This document shows, in pieces, positions 18,733-28,161 of a stretch of DNA of 64,000 nucleotides (the first letter of the stretch is position 1; the number at the start of each line of letters is the position of its first letter). Made by a program: the position numbers and the translations under genes. A model generated the notes under the pieces. That model saw nothing but the letters and a program-made list of their open reading frames with translations, was not told where the DNA came from and made no database searches. This DNA comes from Phycisphaerae bacterium. Its GTDB lineage: Bacteria > Planctomycetota > Phycisphaerae > Tepidisphaerales > Tepidisphaeraceae. The stretch is taken from positions 1 to 64,000 of the forward strand of contig BPJO01000007.1 of NCBI GenBank assembly GCA_026004655.1. Direction: 5' to 3'.

Positions 18733-18810
18733 AGATTAACGAAATCTTCAAACCGAACGCCGACGGTCAATACGCAGGGGTGGGGAAGTGACATCTTCCG
18801 GTCCAAGAAA

Positions 18811-18830
18811 CAAGTTAAACAGTTAACTTG
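18811..18830. promoter_or_regulatory. Palindrome, candidate LacI-family operator
   Basis: Perfect inverted repeat CAAGTTAA-ACAG-TTAACTTG (8-4-8). The same 8-4-8 architecture is found in front of the LacI-type gene at 19073, and both contain AACAGTT. It lies within the leader or promoter region of the minus-strand PEP-CTERM gene. Confidence 0.45.
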
Positions 18831-18912
18831 GATTCGAGAAGACATGAACACGACAGCCACCTCCGCACGACCTATTCATACAACTGTCGTTATACTAGTT
18901 TTTACAAAAGAC

Positions 18913-18940
18913 ATCTTAACCTGTTAAAACGGTTCGTCAA
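18913..18940 (-). promoter_or_regulatory. Putative sigma-70 promoter overlapping a palindrome
   Basis: Minus strand TTGACG (18940-18935), 16-base spacer, TAAGAT (18918-18913). The palindrome TTAAC-CT-GTTAA (18916-18927) covers the end of the spacer and the start of the -10 box, a good place for a repressor. It would drive the minus-strand PEP-CTERM gene with a long leader. Confidence 0.4.
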
Positions 18941-19061
18941 CAAAAATTTTTCATCCGATCGAACGCGTCCGACCAGGCGGACGGAGTGAGAATCGCCGAT
19001 AATCGCCTAAGTATTAGTAATTTCAAGACTTATTATTTTGGCACCGTTTCATGTTGGGGTC

Positions 19062-19098
19062 TTGCATCCGTTAACAGTTTTGCTAAACTGTTTTAGCA
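19062..19098 (+). promoter_or_regulatory. Promoter/operator region of the LacI-type regulator gene
   Basis: A possible promoter TTGCAT - 16 bases - TAAACT (19062-19089) is overlaid by two interlocking palindromes: AACAGTTT-TGCT-AAACTGTT (19073-19092) and TGCTAAA-CTGT-TTTAGCA (19081-19098). A repressor bound here would block the promoter, so autoregulation is likely. The boxes themselves are only moderate matches; the palindromes are exact. Confidence 0.5.
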
Positions 19099-19150
19099 GA
19101 TCGATTATTGTGTCGGCGAAAGTGGGAAAGCCTTCTCCTGGGAGTTGCGG

Positions 19151-20242
19151 ATGAGGACCGAACAAGCCATTCAATCTAAACTCAAGCCCGAAAAACCCGG
19201 ACCATTCGGTCGGGGTTCTACGGTGTCTCTTCGTGATGTTGCACGTGAAGCGAAAGTATCCGTGGCGACGGTTTCGATGGTTCTGAATGGAAATCCACGG
19301 ATCAGCCGGGCGACGTCACTTCGTATTCAACGGCTCGTCGAGCGCATGGGTTACCAGCCCAACCGTTTGGCCCAGTCTCTTTCGAGTCGGTATACCAACG
19401 TAGTGGCGGTCATTCTTCCCGCGTTACGGCACGCGTTTGCAGACGCCTATTTCGGTGAGGTCATCTCCGGAATCTGTGATAAAGCCGGCAAAATGGGTTA
19501 CAAGGTCATGCTCGAGCAGGCCAAACCCGATTTTATCCGCGAAAAGCAACATATACGGATTTTTGAAAGACGCTACGTCGATGGGGTGTTGTGCCTCGGA
19601 ACCAATGATCGACACAAATGGGTGGAAGACTTCGGAGTGTCGGGCTGTCCGGCCATGGTCATTGACAATTCGTTCGACGCATTTTCGGTCGATCATGTAA
19701 TGTGTGATTACCGGTCCGGATGTGAGCAAGTGATGAACTATCTGCTTCAGCTCGGTCACCGAAGAATCGGAATGATCACTGCGGCGCCTGATATCAAAGC
19801 CGCTCGTACGGTGGTCGATACGTACCGATCCAAGCTCCGTGAAGCAGGAATCGAACCGAATCCGGTCTGGATCGAAGACGGAAAGTTTACTGAAGAAGGC
19901 GGCGCCCAAGCCGCTCATAAGATCCTCGAAAAGGATCCGCAGATCACCGCCATTTTCGGGGGGAATGACAAAATGGCTATCGGGGCCATGTATCAAGTGG
20001 TCAATCTCGGACTGAAAGTTCCGGAAGACATTTCGGTGGTCGGTTTTGATGACTTACGCCATGCAGCGTTTGTCAATCCGACCCTGACCACCATTCATCT
20101 TCCTTTGTATGAAGTCGGTATGGCGGGCATGGAAAGACTCGTTGAACGAATCCATGGAAGACCTGAACCGGTTCGGGAAGTGCTGCCCACCCACTTGGTG
20201 GTCCGCAATTCCACCGCTTTGGCCAGGACCGTTTCGACCTGA
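19151..20242 (+). CDS. LacI-family transcriptional regulator
   Basis: 363 residues. The N-terminal helix-turn-helix is preceded by a ~25-residue basic tail and reads VSLRDVAREAKVSVATVSMVLNG, continuing into the hinge block ERMGYQPNRLAQSL, the exact DNA-binding signature of LacI/GalR proteins. The remainder (from ~residue 85) is the periplasmic-binding-protein-like effector domain, with typical phrases MNYLLQLGHRRIGMI and PEDISVVGFDDLRHAAFVNP. The ligand is likely a sugar such as a maltodextrin, judging from the adjacent GH13 and transport genes. The ATG at 19151 is chosen over an in-frame TTG at 19145 because GGGAG lies six bases ahead. It sits between the two arms of the glucan locus and probably controls both. 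Confidence 0.93.
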   Translation: MRTEQAIQSKLKPEKPGPFGRGSTVSLRDVAREAKVSVATVSMVLNGNPRISRATSLRIQRLVERMGYQPNRLAQSLSSRYTNVVAVILPALRHAFADAYFGEVISGICDKAGKMGYKVMLEQAKPDFIREKQHIRIFERRYVDGVLCLGTNDRHKWVEDFGVSGCPAMVIDNSFDAFSVDHVMCDYRSGCEQVMNYLLQLGHRRIGMITAAPDIKAARTVVDTYRSKLREAGIEPNPVWIEDGKFTEEGGAQAAHKILEKDPQITAIFGGNDKMAIGAMYQVVNLGLKVPEDISVVGFDDLRHAAFVNPTLTTIHLPLYEVGMAGMERLVERIHGRPEPVREVLPTHLVVRNSTALARTVST

Positions 20243-20289
20243 TCCGCTGCAACAGGAAGATCCTTTTGGGCGTTACACGTGGAGGAGCA

Positions 20290-22920
20290 ATGTTTCGTGC
20301 GCAATTCATTATATCAACTATACTTACGCTATTAGTTTCGGTTGTTCGGGCTGACAGAGTCGTCTTCGAATTGGACGTCTCACATTGGGAGAATAAGCCG
20401 AACAGCGTGCATGTGGCCGGGAGCTTCAATGGGTGGAATAAGGAATCCAACCCTCTTCGCCTCGAAGCGGATCGGCAACTTTGGAAGACCGAAATCGACC
20501 TGCCTGAAGGCGTGCACTATTACAAGTTTGTGATCGACGGTCAGCGGTGGATCGAAGACCCCAAGGCTGACCCTGAACTGTCGGTTGACGATACTTTCGG
20601 GGGAAAAAATAGCGGAATCTGGGTCGGACCAGACGCCCGCAAGTTCCCCGAACCCCAATCCAATCTGATCAACGGTGAAGGTCTGATTCATCACCCGGAT
20701 CAGTTGGCGGATGCGAACGTGGTCGATGAAAAAACGCTCCGTTTGCGTGTTCGTGCCCAGCAGAAAGACGTCGAAACCGTACAAGTGATTTTCGTAAATG
20801 CCCCGGATCGTTCACCGGTGGAATTACACCGGCTTGAAAGCCGAATGGGTTTTGACAGTTACGGCGGGGTCGTCGAAGTGACCAAGGCTCCGGCTCGGTA
20901 TATTTTCGAGTTCAAGGACGGGACGCGTACGGTTTATCTTAGTGCCGGTGGCGTCGAAAATGACCTGAAAAGTGCTTCGAAAAGACCTTTCGAAGTCGCA
21001 ATGAAAGTGGGTCTGATGACCCCGGAGTGGGCACGGCACGCGGTCTGGTATCAAATCTTCCCTGAACGCTTTCGTAACGGCGATCCGAGCAACGACCCCG
21101 GGGAAAACTGGTACGAAACCCTCCTGCCATGGACCAGCGAATGGTTCGCAGCCCATTCGGGTGAAGCACCGGGCATGGATAACTTCTATCATGGGTACGG
21201 AAACGTCTGGAGAAGACGCTACGGGGGCGACATTCAGGGTGTGAAGGAAAAGCTAGCTTACTTACGCTCTCTGGGCGTGACAGCCATCTACTTCAATCCG
21301 GTCTTTGAAGCCGAATCCATGCACAAATATGACACCGCAGATTTCCGTCATATCGACGATAATTTTGGCAAAAAAGACGACAATGAAGTGGCCGTTTTGC
21401 CCCAGAAGGTACCTCCGATCGTGCAACAACAACGGGCCCGGTTGGGCATGCCACCACTTGCGGATACCCCGTCGGCTCCGAAACCGCAATTGTACGAACT
21501 GGACGGAACTCCGGTGTCACCGGATCACGTTGAAACCGATGATCCGGCTACCTGGAAATGGACAAAATCGGATCTGATCTTCCTTGATTTCATCCAAGAA
21601 GCCCGAAAAAACGGAATCCGGGTCTGCATTGACGGGGTATTCAATCATACTGGTCGGATGCACCCATTCTTTCAGGATGTTGTGAAAAATGGACGCAACA
21701 GCAAGTATGCCGACTGGTTCGAGATCGAGGCATTCCCCGACACGCTCCCGGCAGACCCCGACATGTTCGGAAAAGACGGGGGTTTGAAGTTCAAGGCCTG
21801 GGACGGTCCGAGCGGACATCTTCCCGTTTTCAGAAAGGATCCGGTTCGCGGTTTGGCACCGGGGCCGTACGAACACGTTATGGCCATCACCCGACGGTGG
21901 CTTGCTCCCGGCGGAGACCCCAGCAAAGGTGTCGATGGAATCCGACTCGATGTGGCCAACGATATCCCACACCCGTTCTGGAGGGACTGGCGCAAAATCG
22001 TTAAACAGACCAAACCCGACGCTTATATTTCCGGCGAAATCTGGTCCGAAGCCACTCCTTGGATCAACGACGGCGATCAGTTCGATGCGGTTATGAATTA
22101 TCAGTTCGCGATGGCTGTCCAGGATTTCTTCGTGGACCAGTCGACTGCGATAACTTCCAGTCAATTCAATCAGCGGCTGGTCCGATTGTGCTACGTATAC
22201 CCTTTCCAAGCCGCGTTGGTCATGATGAATCTTTTTGATTCACACGACACCGATCGTGCTCCGAGCATGTATGTCAATCCCGATCGACCCTATGACGGAG
22301 CTAACCGGATCCAGGATAACGGTCCGGATTACAGTCCTCGAAAACCGAATGAAACCGAGTGGACCCGTTTTCAACAGGCAGTTGCATTCCAGATGTCCTT
22401 CGTAGGTGCGCCCATGATTTATTACGGGGACGAATCCGGTATGTGGTCGCCTGACGATCCGAGCAACCGGATGCCCATGTTGTGGCAGGATCTTCAGCCT
22501 TACGAAAATCCCGAGATGGTCTTCAAAAAAGATTTGTTCGATTTTTACCGCCGAGCCGTGGCTACCCGACACATGCTCCAACCACTTCGAATCGGGGAAT
22601 ATTATCCCGTCAGAATCGATGATGCCGCGGGTGTTTTGGTCTTTGCCAGACGATCCGGGAATCAAACCGTATACGTGGTTTTGAATCGATCCAACCAGAC
22701 CCATCAAATCACGTTCGAGGTTTCCGAATCTCAAGCCGGCAAAACGTTCGTGAACTATCTCGATCCGGAACAGGTTTCGATGAAAGATGCCGATCCTCTC
22801 GATCCTTCCTCTCGAACGACGTTGCAGGTTAACGCCGACGCACCGGGCCTGACGGCGGAAGCAACTCGACTGACCATCACCTTACCGTCATTCGGGACAG
22901 CCATATTGGCGGAGAAATAA
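20290..22920 (+). CDS. GH13 alpha-glucan hydrolase with N-terminal glycogen-binding domain
   Basis: 876 residues. Signal peptide MFRAQFIISTILTLLVSVVR, then a CBM48/AMPK-like carbohydrate-binding module (VHVAGSFNGWNKES ... HYYKFVIDGQRW), an all-beta linker, and a GH13 barrel starting HAVWYQIFPERFRNGD as in neopullulanases and cyclomaltodextrinases. Catalytic residues: Asp 554 in GVDGIRLDVAND, Glu 583 in YISGEIWSEA, Asp 653 in FDSHDTDR; region I is GVFNHTG. A beta domain closes the chain. It probably cuts maltodextrins, cyclodextrins or pullulan in the periplasm or outside. ATG at 20290 is chosen for the GGAGGAG just before it. It lies 47 bases after the regulator gene, and the next gene's ATG follows its stop with no gap, so this is one operon. 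Confidence 0.92.
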   Translation: MFRAQFIISTILTLLVSVVRADRVVFELDVSHWENKPNSVHVAGSFNGWNKESNPLRLEADRQLWKTEIDLPEGVHYYKFVIDGQRWIEDPKADPELSVDDTFGGKNSGIWVGPDARKFPEPQSNLINGEGLIHHPDQLADANVVDEKTLRLRVRAQQKDVETVQVIFVNAPDRSPVELHRLESRMGFDSYGGVVEVTKAPARYIFEFKDGTRTVYLSAGGVENDLKSASKRPFEVAMKVGLMTPEWARHAVWYQIFPERFRNGDPSNDPGENWYETLLPWTSEWFAAHSGEAPGMDNFYHGYGNVWRRRYGGDIQGVKEKLAYLRSLGVTAIYFNPVFEAESMHKYDTADFRHIDDNFGKKDDNEVAVLPQKVPPIVQQQRARLGMPPLADTPSAPKPQLYELDGTPVSPDHVETDDPATWKWTKSDLIFLDFIQEARKNGIRVCIDGVFNHTGRMHPFFQDVVKNGRNSKYADWFEIEAFPDTLPADPDMFGKDGGLKFKAWDGPSGHLPVFRKDPVRGLAPGPYEHVMAITRRWLAPGGDPSKGVDGIRLDVANDIPHPFWRDWRKIVKQTKPDAYISGEIWSEATPWINDGDQFDAVMNYQFAMAVQDFFVDQSTAITSSQFNQRLVRLCYVYPFQAALVMMNLFDSHDTDRAPSMYVNPDRPYDGANRIQDNGPDYSPRKPNETEWTRFQQAVAFQMSFVGAPMIYYGDESGMWSPDDPSNRMPMLWQDLQPYENPEMVFKKDLFDFYRRAVATRHMLQPLRIGEYYPVRIDDAAGVLVFARRSGNQTVYVVLNRSNQTHQITFEVSESQAGKTFVNYLDPEQVSMKDADPLDPSSRTTLQVNADAPGLTAEATRLTITLPSFGTAILAEK

Positions 22921-25303
22921 ATGGCACGGCTCATTCGATTTTTTTTGCTGCTGGTAACGATCGGTATTATCGTGTGGTCGTTCGGATCGGTCAGTTTGCG
23001 TTGGGTATCGAATTGGCGGGATTCGGTGGATCGTCCGATCCGACTGACTATTCTACACTGGGGCGAACCGGCGGAGGATGCCATCGTTCGTCGTTTGGTT
23101 GAACGATTCGAGAGGGAAAACCCCAAAGTTCGTATCACCCGCATCAACGCCGGTTCGGGATTTGACAGCAAGCTGAAGACGATGCTGGCTGCGGGAACCC
23201 CCCCGGATCTGTTTTATCTCAGCCCCGATAACCTGCCTTTGATGGCTGAGATGGGATTGTTGATGCCTCTGGACGAACGTCTCAGAAAGGAACGTGACCG
23301 CAATCCTACCTGGTTGGATGATTTTTATCCCCTGATCATGCAGGCCTACCGGTATGATCCGGCGACACACCGCACGGGCGCGGGTCCTCAATGGGGGTTG
23401 CCCAAAGACTTCACCACTGCAGTGTTTTATGTGAATCTTGACCTGTTCGAAGCTGCCGGGATCGATGTCCGAACGATTCAGAAAAACGGCTGGACCTGGA
23501 ACGAGTTCGCAGAAGCTGCCCGAAAAATCACCGATCTGAATAAAAAACCCGAATACGCAGGTCGGAACATCTACGGTGGATTTTTCGCACTTTGGCCGGC
23601 TACGCTTCGAAATATCATCTGGTCATTCGGGGGCGATTTTTTCGGGTCGGATTTCCGGGATGTGACCTTGGATGAGCCCGACGCCCAGCGGGCGCTGCGA
23701 TTCATCGTCAAACTTCGTCTAGAGGACAAAACGGTCTATAACCCGACCGGGATTGCACGGGACGGCGGGGCAGAGTTCGTCAACGGCAACATCGGTTGCA
23801 TTGGTCCGATCGGTCGATGGCAGGTGCCCCGATATCGAGATATTACAAAGTTCCGATGGGACGTCGTCCCTGTTCCGGCTGAGACCCCTGACAAACGTGT
23901 GTCACAGATCTTTCATACGTCCTGGGCGATCAGTGCCACCACACGACATCCTGATACCGCATTTGAACTCTTGAAGTTTCTGTGCGGGTATGAAGGACAG
24001 ATCCAGCAAGCCCATGAAGGATTGGCGATCCCTGCGTTGAGGTCGGTGGCTGAATCGGATGACTTTCTGAACCCACCAGGGATGCCGCGTCATCAGGCTA
24101 AAATTTTTCTGGACGCGATTCGATACGCGAAAATTCAGCAGAATCCACCACAGAATGAGTGGAACAACATCGTCGGCGACCGGATTACCGAATCAATTTC
24201 GCTCGGGCAAAAGGATGTCTTGACCAATGCCCGGGAGATCGAATCAGCCTGGTTGGCGGAGCTTGATTCACCCCTTCGACGTCAGGAATGGAAGCCGATG
24301 AACTGGACCTTGATCGGGTCGATAGGACTGGCTGGGGTGGTGACGTTTGTGATGATCCTGTGGTGGCGAGCAAAACGAGAAAAGCTGGGACCTCTGGATC
24401 GGGCACAGGAACGAGCAGGATGGGCATTCATATCTCCTTGGCTGGTCGGTTTCATTTTTCTTACGGTCGGTCCGATGCTGTTATCACTGTTGCTCAGCTT
24501 CGGGAAGTGGAGTGCGATGGAACCGCTTTCTCAAGCCAAATATGTAGGCACCGCCAACTACGAGCAGCTTTTCACGGTCGATCCGACTTTTTACCAGTCT
24601 CTGAAGGTGACTCTTTACTACGTGGTGTTGTCGGTTCCGATCGGTCAGATCGCGGCGTTGGGGGTGGCTTTGTTGATGAACGCCGGCGTTCGGGGAATAT
24701 CGATTTTCAGGACGATCTATTTCTTACCATCGGTATTGGGGATGGTAGCCGTCAGTGTGCTTTGGCTTCAGATATTCAATAATGACTATGGGATCTTCAA
24801 CGCGATATTACGTCCGATCACGGCCTGGTTCGGTACGACCCCTCCGGACTGGTTCGGAAAAGACGCAGCCCGATGGGCGATCCCGGCGTTTGTCATCATG
24901 AACCTCTGGGGTGTCGGGGGGGGGGATGATCATTTATCTGGCCGGTTTGAAGGGAATCCCCGTATCCCTTTACGAAGCGGCTCGGATCGACGGTGCGGGT
25001 CCGGCCCGTCAGTTATGGAATATCACGCTTCCCATGCTCTCTCCCCTGATTTTTTACAACCTCGTCATGGCGATCATCGGGTCATTTCAGGTCTTTACTC
25101 AGGCTTATATGATCACCGGAGCCGGTCCCGGCAACAGCACTCTTTTTTACGTGTTGAGCCTGTATCGCCAGGCATTCGAGTATCACAACATGGGCTACGC
25201 CAGCGCTATGGCGTGGATCTTGTTTGTCATCGTTCTGGTTCTGACGCTGATTGTATTCCGTGGTTCACGTAATCTGGTCTATTACGAAGGACTTAAAAAC
25301 TGA
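22921..25303 (+). CDS. Sugar ABC transporter: solute-binding protein fused to MalF-type permease (one frameshift)
   Basis: Reconstructed 793 residues. Residues 1-25 are a membrane anchor (LIRFFLLLVTIGIIVWSFGS). Residues ~40-450 are a family 1 extracellular solute-binding domain (LTILHWGEPAEDAIVRRLVE, then FTTAVFYVNLDLFEAAGID and ADSAISATT-like hinge). A linker and membrane span (LIGSIGLAGVVTFVMILWW) lead into a permease of about six spans starting AFISPWLVGFIFLTVGPMLL, whose cytoplasmic EAA loop reads LYEAARIDGAGPARQLWNIT. Binding protein and permease are normally separate genes. The frame breaks at a G10 run (24916-24925); nine G would restore VGGGMIIYLAGLKG. Partner permease follows two bases later. 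No ATPase gene is nearby, so a shared MsmX-like ATPase elsewhere is inferred. Likely substrate: maltodextrins. Confidence 0.88.
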
Positions 25304-25305
25304 TC

Positions 25306-26175
25306 ATGCCCAACGCCTCTCCATCATCCGATTCTACCGTCAGACCGTTGGTGTCTGGGAAAATGTTGTTGACTTATGCGATCCTGATGTTGGGGTCGAT
25401 CGCCTTTGTGATCCCGTTTTATTTCGCATTGAATGCGTCATTGAAGACGTCGGCCGAAGTGGCTGCAGGAGACTTTATCACACCGGTCAGAGAACCCAAT
25501 TTTTCGAATTACCCGCGGTCGTTGGCTCCGGACAAGATGAACTTCTGGCCTGCACTGGCCAACACGACAGTCATCACGACACTGACCGTGATCGGTCAAA
25601 TCATTTCCTGTTCTTTGGTGGGGTTTGGGTTTGCTCGGTTCAGTTTTCGAGGCAAAACGATCCTATTCATCATCATGATCAGCACGATGATGCTCCCGGC
25701 ACAGGTGACGATGGTTCCGGTATTCGTGTTGTTCAAATCGTTAGGGATGGTAGACACATTTTGGCCTCTGATCATTCCGGCATGGCTGGCCAGCCCATTT
25801 TTCGTGTTCATGTTCCGACAGTTTTTTTCGCAAATTCCTGAAGAGCTGATCGAAGCGGCGCGAATTGATGGCTGTAGCAACTGGCGGATCTATTGGCAGT
25901 TCATGCTTCCGTTATCCGGTCCGGTCATTGCGATCGTGGCGATTTATACATTCCTGGGAACCTGGAACGATTTTCTGGGTCCGTTGATTTATCTGAACAG
26001 TCCGGAGAACCGGACGATCGCGTTGGCGCTGAATAGTTTTCGTGGACAGTATGGGACGAGTGATGCGCATCTGCTGATGGCTGCGAGTGTTGTCACAATG
26101 CTGCCTTGCGTGATCCTCTTCTTCGCGATGCAAAAGTATTTTGTCGAATCGGTCGCGCAAAGCGGAATGAAGTGA
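25306..26175 (+). CDS. Sugar ABC transporter permease, MalG type
   Basis: 289 residues, the second permease of a carbohydrate ABC importer (CUT1 family). Six membrane segments are visible, beginning MLLTYAILMLGSIAFVIPFY, with the EAA loop IPEELIEAARIDGCSNWRIY that docks on the ATPase and the usual GTWNDFLGPLIYL segment. It starts two bases after the stop of the binding-protein/permease fusion, so the two form the heterodimeric channel. Length and motifs are normal. Together with the upstream GH13 enzyme it points to import of alpha-glucan oligosaccharides. The gene ends convergently with the SulP gene. Confidence 0.93.
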   Translation: MPNASPSSDSTVRPLVSGKMLLTYAILMLGSIAFVIPFYFALNASLKTSAEVAAGDFITPVREPNFSNYPRSLAPDKMNFWPALANTTVITTLTVIGQIISCSLVGFGFARFSFRGKTILFIIMISTMMLPAQVTMVPVFVLFKSLGMVDTFWPLIIPAWLASPFFVFMFRQFFSQIPEELIEAARIDGCSNWRIYWQFMLPLSGPVIAIVAIYTFLGTWNDFLGPLIYLNSPENRTIALALNSFRGQYGTSDAHLLMAASVVTMLPCVILFFAMQKYFVESVAQSGMK

Positions 26176-26219
26176 TCGTCATTCGTTAACGATCCTCGTT
26201 CTGGGTCGGGAAGATGAAC

Positions 26220-28013
26220 TTAGATCTCATAGGTGATTTCTCCTTCGTCGTCCACTTTGATATTGGAAACGTCAATGGAGGATCCGACAAGTATTCTTGC
26301 ACGCATCAAAGCACGTCGGGCGCTACTGAATACCCCGGCTTCGGCGGGGAAGATGTTTTCCGGACCAATCAGTCTGTCGAGCCCATAATCACGAAGCACT
26401 CGAGATATTTCCGGTTTAACACCGCACAACAACACGTGTCGTCGGGTTTTCTGCATGTCCTTCACAAAGTTTTCCAGTACGTCCAGAATCGTGGCATCGA
26501 TGGAGTGGCACCTTTTCAGACGAATCACCACCACCCGAACGCTTGAACGTTGAATGCTGGTGAGTTGATCCCGAAGCTGGTCGGCAAGGGCAAAAAACAA
26601 TTCTCCTTCGATCTGGACGAAGATGACTTTTCGTTCACCGGACTGTTTGTCGTAGATCGGACGTTCAAAAAAAGTGCCCGTATCGGTCTGAACCATTTCG
26701 GCAATATGCAGACGGGAACTAGTCCGAAGATAAAAAGCGATATTCAGGAAAATTCCAATGAAAACCGCATACTGGAGAGGCAAAAGGATTGTCGATAAAA
26801 AAGTGACCGCAAAAACGACCGCGTCTGACCGATCCGCCCGATATACGCGCAGAAAATATCTCAAATCGAGCAAACCCCATGCCACAACAAACAACACACC
26901 GCCCAGTGCGGCATAGGGGATGAAGCGTGCATAATCGGAAAACAAAAGGAAAATAATACCCACAAAAATGGCATTGAGGACTGCCGCAAAACGGGTAGCC
27001 GCACCGGCCTCGTAATCCAGCGCCGAACGAGTAAAACTGGCTGACCCAGGAATACACTGGAAGAACCCGGTTACCGCGTTTTTAAAACCCTGTGCGAAAA
27101 ACTCCTGGTTCGGAATGATTTTTTCTCCCGATCGGGCAGCGATCGTTTTGGCAATCGCAACGGATTCAATCCCACCCAGCAAAGCCAATGCCAAAGCACC
27201 CGGTAACAGTTGCTGCCAGACATGAATATCCAGAACAGGGGGTTGAAAATGGGGGAACCCCTGTTGGATCTTGCCCAGAACAGGGACCGACAAATCAAAT
27301 GCCGCCACCAGACCGGCTGATAAAACCACACCGATCAAAGCTCCGGGAATGAATCGATTGATCTGTCGAGCACCCACCGTGATACCAATCGTCAGTAGTC
27401 CCAACAGAACGGCCACCGGATTGACCTCATGCAAGCGTGGCAGCAAACCGACGATGTCCCGTGATACACCGAAAAGGGTCGGGTCCTCCGTTAACGCAGA
27501 AGACCTTGAGATTCCCAGAAATGAAGCCATTTGCCCGGAGACAATCAGGATCGCGGCGCCGCTGGCTACTCCCAGAAGGACCGATCGAGAAATAAATTGG
27601 ACCAGTTCTCCGAACCGCAAAGCCCAGAACATCAACTGGATGAATCCCTTCATGACCGTCAGGGTGAAAACCAGAAGCAAATAATAAGATTCCGGATCGG
27701 GAACCTCCGCAGAGCGCATGACAACCGTCACCGACGAAGCAATCAGCAAGGACTGTGTGTTGGTCGGTCCTGTCGTCAGATGTTCGGACGAGGACAGAAG
27801 TGCTCCTAAAACCCCTTGAATGATCGACGCATAAATCCCATACACCGGGTCTACCCCGGCGATGACCGCATAAGCCATCGCTTGGGGGATTTCGACCACC
27901 GACACGGTTACTCCCGCGACTAAATCCCTCCGGAACTTACCCCAAGTATAATGTCGGAGGGTTTCCCATGACGGGGAAAAGGGGGATAGAATGGTCCTGA
28001 ATCGGAGATTCAT
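26220..28013 (-). CDS. SulP/SLC26 family anion transporter with STAS domain
   Basis: 597 residues. Begins with the SulP block RRDLVAGVTVSVVEIPQAMA YAVIAG-like segment and the phrase GVDPVYGIYASIIQGVLGAL, followed by roughly 12-14 membrane spans to about residue 410. The cytoplasmic C-terminus (~450-590) is a STAS domain with KVIFVQIEGELFFALADQLR and VIRLKRCHSIDATILDVLEN. Family members carry sulfate, bicarbonate or other anions, mostly by symport or exchange; the substrate cannot be told here. The domain order and length are standard. No sulfur-assimilation or carbonic-anhydrase gene is adjacent. Upstream lies a 148-base gap to argB without recognisable regulatory sites. Confidence 0.92.
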   Translation of the reverse strand: MNLRFRTILSPFSPSWETLRHYTWGKFRRDLVAGVTVSVVEIPQAMAYAVIAGVDPVYGIYASIIQGVLGALLSSSEHLTTGPTNTQSLLIASSVTVVMRSAEVPDPESYYLLLVFTLTVMKGFIQLMFWALRFGELVQFISRSVLLGVASGAAILIVSGQMASFLGISRSSALTEDPTLFGVSRDIVGLLPRLHEVNPVAVLLGLLTIGITVGARQINRFIPGALIGVVLSAGLVAAFDLSVPVLGKIQQGFPHFQPPVLDIHVWQQLLPGALALALLGGIESVAIAKTIAARSGEKIIPNQEFFAQGFKNAVTGFFQCIPGSASFTRSALDYEAGAATRFAAVLNAIFVGIIFLLFSDYARFIPYAALGGVLFVVAWGLLDLRYFLRVYRADRSDAVVFAVTFLSTILLPLQYAVFIGIFLNIAFYLRTSSRLHIAEMVQTDTGTFFERPIYDKQSGERKVIFVQIEGELFFALADQLRDQLTSIQRSSVRVVVIRLKRCHSIDATILDVLENFVKDMQKTRRHVLLCGVKPEISRVLRDYGLDRLIGPENIFPAEAGVFSSARRALMRARILVGSSIDVSNIKVDDEGEITYEI

Positions 28014-28161
28014 TCGTTCGGTTCGAAGCTAGTGGATCTGGACGTTCTCCGCAACGGACTACAAATCCTATCGGAAAAGTAGATTTAATCATTCATGAAT
28101 TGACGAACCCCCGGATCCGATCGTATCTTCAACGGTTTGGTTCTTTTGGATCCCGTACATC

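Noticed and set aside
18703..18745. TPP riboswitch in the leader of the minus-strand PEP-CTERM gene (CTGAGA ... ACTTGATC).
   Set aside because: The ACCTGATC element has a mismatch, the GCGNAGGGA block is absent and the flanking stems do not fit; also no thiamine gene follows.
26174..26194. Terminator between the MalG gene and SulP gene (GATCGT / ACGATC).
   Set aside because: The stem is only six base pairs with a nine-base loop and no T-run on either strand.
28014..28161. A possible tRNA in the gap before argB, suggested by GGTTCGAA at about 28019.
   Set aside because: No acceptor stem, anticodon arm or D-arm can be drawn on either strand around it.
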